From Purshia tridentata (taxonomy: Eukaryota; Streptophyta; Magnoliopsida; Rosales; Rosaceae), in the NCBI GenBank assembly GCA_003254885.1, contig QANT01003292.1, positions 23,303-87,302 on the forward strand: DNA of 64,000 nucleotides, read 5' to 3'. A program made the position numbers and the translations under genes. How positions within the stretch are numbered: position 1 is the stretch's first letter; the number at the start of each line of letters is the position of its first letter. The notes under the pieces are model-generated. The model searched no databases. It saw nothing but the letters and a program-made list of their open reading frames with translations, and was not told the DNA's origin. Below, in pieces: positions 60,562-64,000 of the stretch.

Positions 60562-61860
60562 CTACTGACGCTCTATCTGAATTGTTACATGACTGATATT
60601 ATATTCTCTCCTGATATAGTCTACAACCTTTTCCAGTACCATGTCAGTGTCAGCATCCGGCTTAACAATAACATGGCAAGCCAGTAACACCTTCCCAACA
60701 GTTATGGCCCATATGTGCAGTTCGTGAATGGCAACTACCTCATCCATCTCACAGAGACCTTTCTCAAGCTTTGTGGCATCAATCTCTCTAGGAGTGCTCT
60801 CCATCAGAACCTCCAGAATGCTCCGCAACATCCTGATTGTTGTCCCCAACACAATTAATGAAAATACAAGGGTGCATATCAGATCAATAATCTTCCACTC
60901 AGGCTTATACCATATAAGTGCTCCACCAATCATTACTCCAACACTCTGAATGGAATCCCCAAGTACATGAAGATAAGCCCCCTGCACATTGATATTTCGT
61001 TGCTTCTTTTTAACTCCACCGTCTGATTTCTTTTCACCTTCACAGAAAGGCTTGAGCAGAGGTTCAGTGTGATCTGCTCCCTCAGAATGATGGTGCTCGT
61101 GATCATGAATGGCATGTACCCCATGATGATGGTGATGGTGATGTGTCGTCACAGTAATCCCATGGTTATGTGTATCATCCTGATCCTCATTGCTATGATG
61201 ATGATCACCATGATCATGATCATGCCCACCATGTCCATGTCTGTGCCCATGACCATGTCCATGATCGTGTCCATGTCCATGATCGTGCCCATGTCCATGT
61301 CCATGTCCATGATCATGACCCAACAAGAGCGCCATGGCAATGTTAACCACTAAACCGAATGCAGAAACAAGAAACATGAGAAAGCCCTGAACTTCACCAG
61401 TATCACTGATAAGTCTAGCAATGGCTTCATAAACAAGGATCCCAGCAAGAAGCCATATCATCTGAATGGAAACAAGAGCACCTAGTATTTCAATCCTGAA
61501 GAAGCCATAAGACTGACGAGGAGTTGCCTCCCACCCTGATGCCCAAAGCGAGAACAGAGAAATTGCAAATGCTGCAACATCTGACAATAGATGAGCTGCA
61601 TCAGTCAAAATTGCAAGACTGTTTGCTTTGATACCCCCAACAACTTCCACACTCATGAAAATGACACAGAGTACAACCGCTGTCAAAAGCTTCCGCATGG
61701 AGGCTGACCGTTCCTGTGCTTCTTTGGAACTGGTTTTAGCATCTGAAAATCCACAGGGTCCTTCCCCACAAATCTTGCTCCCAACCAAGCTTGTCTCTGC
61801 AGCTGGCACATCTCCACGTACTTCAATTATATGCCCATTTTCAGAATGTTGCACTTCCAT
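60562..61860 (-). CDS. MTP1: Vacuolar zinc/metal transporter of the cation diffusion facilitator family (MTP1-like)
   Basis: One uninterrupted coding exon of 432 aa from the ATG at 61860 ([10 protein letters not shown]). Six hydrophobic segments lie at about 57-75, 84-107, 126-146, 159-181, 297-315 and 326-346. The metal site residues are H90 and D94 (HLLSD) in segment II and H298 and D302 (HVLGD) in segment V, as in zinc CDF transporters. Between segments IV and V, residues 182-263 form a histidine-rich loop with HGHGHDH repeats, a cytosolic zinc sensor and buffer in MTP1 proteins. The C-terminal domain ([12 protein letters not shown]...CHVIV) is the usual dimer platform. The family moves Zn2+ into the vacuole in exchange for protons. 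An acceptor (GCTTTTCAG) touches the ATG, so the 5' leader contains an intron. Confidence 0.94.
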   Translation of the reverse strand: MEVQHSENGHIIEVRGDVPAAETSLVGSKICGEGPCGFSDAKTSSKEAQERSASMRKLLTAVVLCVIFMSVEVVGGIKANSLAILTDAAHLLSDVAAFAISLFSLWASGWEATPRQSYGFFRIEILGALVSIQMIWLLAGILVYEAIARLISDTGEVQGFLMFLVSAFGLVVNIAMALLLGHDHGHGHGHGHDHGHGHDHGHGHGHRHGHGGHDHDHGDHHHSNEDQDDTHNHGITVTTHHHHHHHGVHAIHDHEHHHSEGADHTEPLLKPFCEGEKKSDGGVKKKQRNINVQGAYLHVLGDSIQSVGVMIGGALIWYKPEWKIIDLICTLVFSLIVLGTTIRMLRSILEVLMESTPREIDATKLEKGLCEMDEVVAIHELHIWAITVGKVLLACHVIVKPDADTDMVLEKVVDYIRREYNISHVTIQIERQ

Positions 61861-62948
61861 CTGAAAAGCAACAAGAAACAATAAGGATTAAGCCTTAATC
61901 AACTTAGTTAGCTGGCAAATCCTTCTGTGAGATACAACCGTAAGAATCACATACCAATTAGAAAAACAAACTTGAGAACAAAAAAAGTCGAGAAGGACAA
62001 CATACAACCAACTCAGCAAATACAAAATGAAAAACAACAAAGATAGAAAGATAGCAAGCACATGTGTTAACATAAGATTGGCTATCATGCAAATCAATAC
62101 AAGCAAATACTAAAATGTGAATTTCTTATGCCACCATCATAACTAGGTTATTTGTAAAACAGCCCAACACAGTATCCCAACCCTCGTAAGAGGTTGTGGT
62201 GTACTTCTGCCCAATCCAATACTAACCAATTCCAGTCTATTTATTGTTCACGTGCATCTTTTCAACAATCATAATCACAGGTTAGATAAGAATATGAACA
62301 GCTCCTAGAAGTAGAGAACTTCAATCCTAAAATTTGTTTTTGACACAAAAATTCAAGGATCATGCATCAAAATATGTAACCCAAAGCGAACACACACAAT
62401 CAAAGGGAAAAAGCACAGGAAATTTGTATTCTTTAGAAGCAAGTTGAGTTAGTATCCATCAAATTAATCAGCATGACCCTTTTGATGACAGATATATGGT
62501 GTGAAAGCAGAAACAATATCTAACACCACATAATTTATTCTTATACCATAATTAATATCTAATTGGCTGAATAAAAAGGCAGTATAAACCAAAACCAAGG
62601 TCCTTAATTTATTGAGAGACAAAGGAGGGACTAAATTAACCAAACCAATCCCAGAAAACAAATTAAAGCAAATAATTAGAATGCATACCTTAATCAGAGA
62701 ACAAAAAACATGTATTCATAAATTATAGAAACAAGGATAACACCAAACGCATTATCAAAGACACCACCCAAGAAAGCCTATCCATGAAACCAAAAGAGCA
62801 ACAAGCTTATGTACTCAAAGGTTCCGTATGGATACATATAACGAAACAAAAATCACGAGACCCATCAAGCAATATGACGTCAAAAGCAAACAAAACAGGG
62901 CACCCAAAAAAGAGAGCTAATCAACGACACCCAAATGGATAAACTTAC
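61861..62948 (-). other. Intron in the 5' leader of MTP1
   Basis: On the minus strand the sequence ends TTGCTTTTCAG directly before the start codon. An upstream donor, GAAAA/GTAAGTTT, at 62948-62949 is the best partner. The stretch between is AT-rich and has no supported coding frame. Leader intron length would be about 1.1 kb. Confidence 0.6.
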
Positions 62949-64000
62949 TTTTCCTCTCTCTCAGGATCTGGGTTATTCAAAAGGCATTGGATTAATGGAT
63001 TCCACCACACAAAATAAAAAAGAAACAATTGTATAAGAACCCACAGAGAGATACAGAAAGAGAGAGATATACCTCAGAGTGCTGTATTGTTGAGGAGGGG
63101 AATGTGAAGCAGATGTAGGGATCTTTGGGTATATAAGATATAATTGGAGCTAATGGAATGGTGGTGGTCCTCAGATTCTCTGAGCACTGTGAAGGTGGCT
63201 TTTGGCTTGAAACATAATATATGATAATAATATGAGAGGATATATAAATAGACAGAGTGGTACAAATACAATGCCGGGCCACAATCCCTAATATCACTTT
63301 CGGATTCGGTCTTCACTTTCAAGTCTAGGGTTTTTGTAATTTTATTTTGGGAAGAAGATTTTTTGTCCTTTTTCTATTTATGATTTCCCCTTTGTTTGCT
63401 AAATTGCTAGTCACTGAATGTCAATTAAGGACCTTTGCTCTTCCTTTCTTACCTCTTTTGGGCCGCCATTCCGTCGGGTTTTTGGGTATTTCTCCAAATA
63501 AATAATTAAGTATTATTTTCGTTGCCTTAGTTGCTAATTTTTTATGATGACTAATTATATTAACTAACCCACTCAGCAGACAATTCTTACTAGAAAGGTC
63601 GATGAAAGGATGAGTTGGACATAAGTTCAAAACAGTGTTTTATATATATAATATGAATTTTTCTCTGCTGCGGAGAGAAAAAGCAAACAACACAACACAC
63701 ACTAGGAGGTGGACCCCACTGCACAATGCACAGTGATTCTTTCTCTCTTCGGCACCTACTCCGCAGCTGGTCTTCCGCACCGAAAAGCACTCAATATAAT
63801 ACAGATGAATGATATCTATCTTATTTTTTCATCTTCTCCTCTAATTTTATTTTCATTTTGACAATGTAGTTTTATGATTTGAATTATTCATTTTTTATAT
63901 TATATTTTAAAAATAAAATAACTACAATAAAATAGACATGTAGTTAACTTTTAATAGAAATTATTTTTAAAGAATAATTTAAAAAATCAACAGTTATAAT
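62949..64000. other. MTP1 leader exon, promoter and intergenic DNA
   Basis: The leader exon probably lies upstream of 62949 on the minus strand; another possible donor (CTGAG/GTATATCTC) occurs near 63072. From about 63,300 to the end the DNA is ordinary AT-rich spacer and promoter, with no gene recognised. Confidence 0.5.

Noticed and set aside
61069-61353. Met/Ile-rich frames on both strands
   Set aside because: They are other-frame readings of the HGHGHDH repeats of the MTP1 histidine loop.
1-64000. CRISPR arrays, bacterial operons, rRNA or tRNA genes
   Set aside because: No regularly spaced repeats with unique spacers, no prokaryotic gene organisation and no complete tRNA cloverleaf or rRNA segment were seen. 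The repeats present are microsatellites, tandem duplications and transposons.

Overview
The window is nuclear DNA of a dicot plant. Genes are interrupted by GT-AG introns, spacers are very AT-rich, CT/GA and AT microsatellites are frequent, and the gene families are plant-specific (NAC, NGATHA-type B3, isoprenylated metallochaperone, vacuolar metal transporter MTP1). Codon content and gene families suggest a woody rosid, perhaps Prunus-like Rosaceae. That placement is an impression from memory, not something shown here.

Layout. 1-10.7 kb: a six-exon RING-CH membrane E3 ligase gene (+), a frameshifted small hydrophobic-protein pseudogene (-), a seven-exon membrane-anchored NAC transcription factor (+) and a 64-codon small protein gene (+). 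14-21.2 kb: a heavy-metal-associated isoprenylated protein (+) and a large serine-rich protein of unknown function (+). 21.2-42.2 kb: about 20 kb of AT-rich, repeat-bearing DNA with one gene in the middle, an intronless NGATHA-like B3 repressor (-). 42.2-44.8 kb: the small mitochondrial Tim13 chaperone (+), then a 1.1 kb non-autonomous hAT element with a perfect 8-bp target duplication. 45-60 kb: a tandem array on the + strand of DMR6/DLO-like 2-oxoglutarate dioxygenases (three intact, one collapsed) alternating with caffeate O-methyltransferase-like sequences (two broken, one intact). 60.5-63 kb: the zinc/metal transporter MTP1 (-) with an intron in its 5' leader.

The most notable region is the 48-60 kb array. 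Its repeating unit appears to be a dioxygenase gene followed by an O-methyltransferase gene. It has expanded to about four copies, and the two halves have decayed unequally: dioxygenases are mostly kept, methyltransferases mostly lost. The surviving methyltransferase has changed active-site residues. The proteins could act on a shared phenolic or salicylate-like substrate, but this is inference from family and linkage. Other structures of interest are a fold-back MITE with arms of about 190 nt near the NGATHA gene, a likely templated-repair scar whose source lies 1.2 kb away, an exon duplication in the NAC gene, repeated TGACG/TGATGTCA modules upstream of the first dioxygenase, and a probable assembly join marked by a single N. 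No CRISPR array, rRNA or tRNA gene was recognised.

Exon limits were placed by reading splice consensus, frame and family similarity by eye; no transcript data were available.
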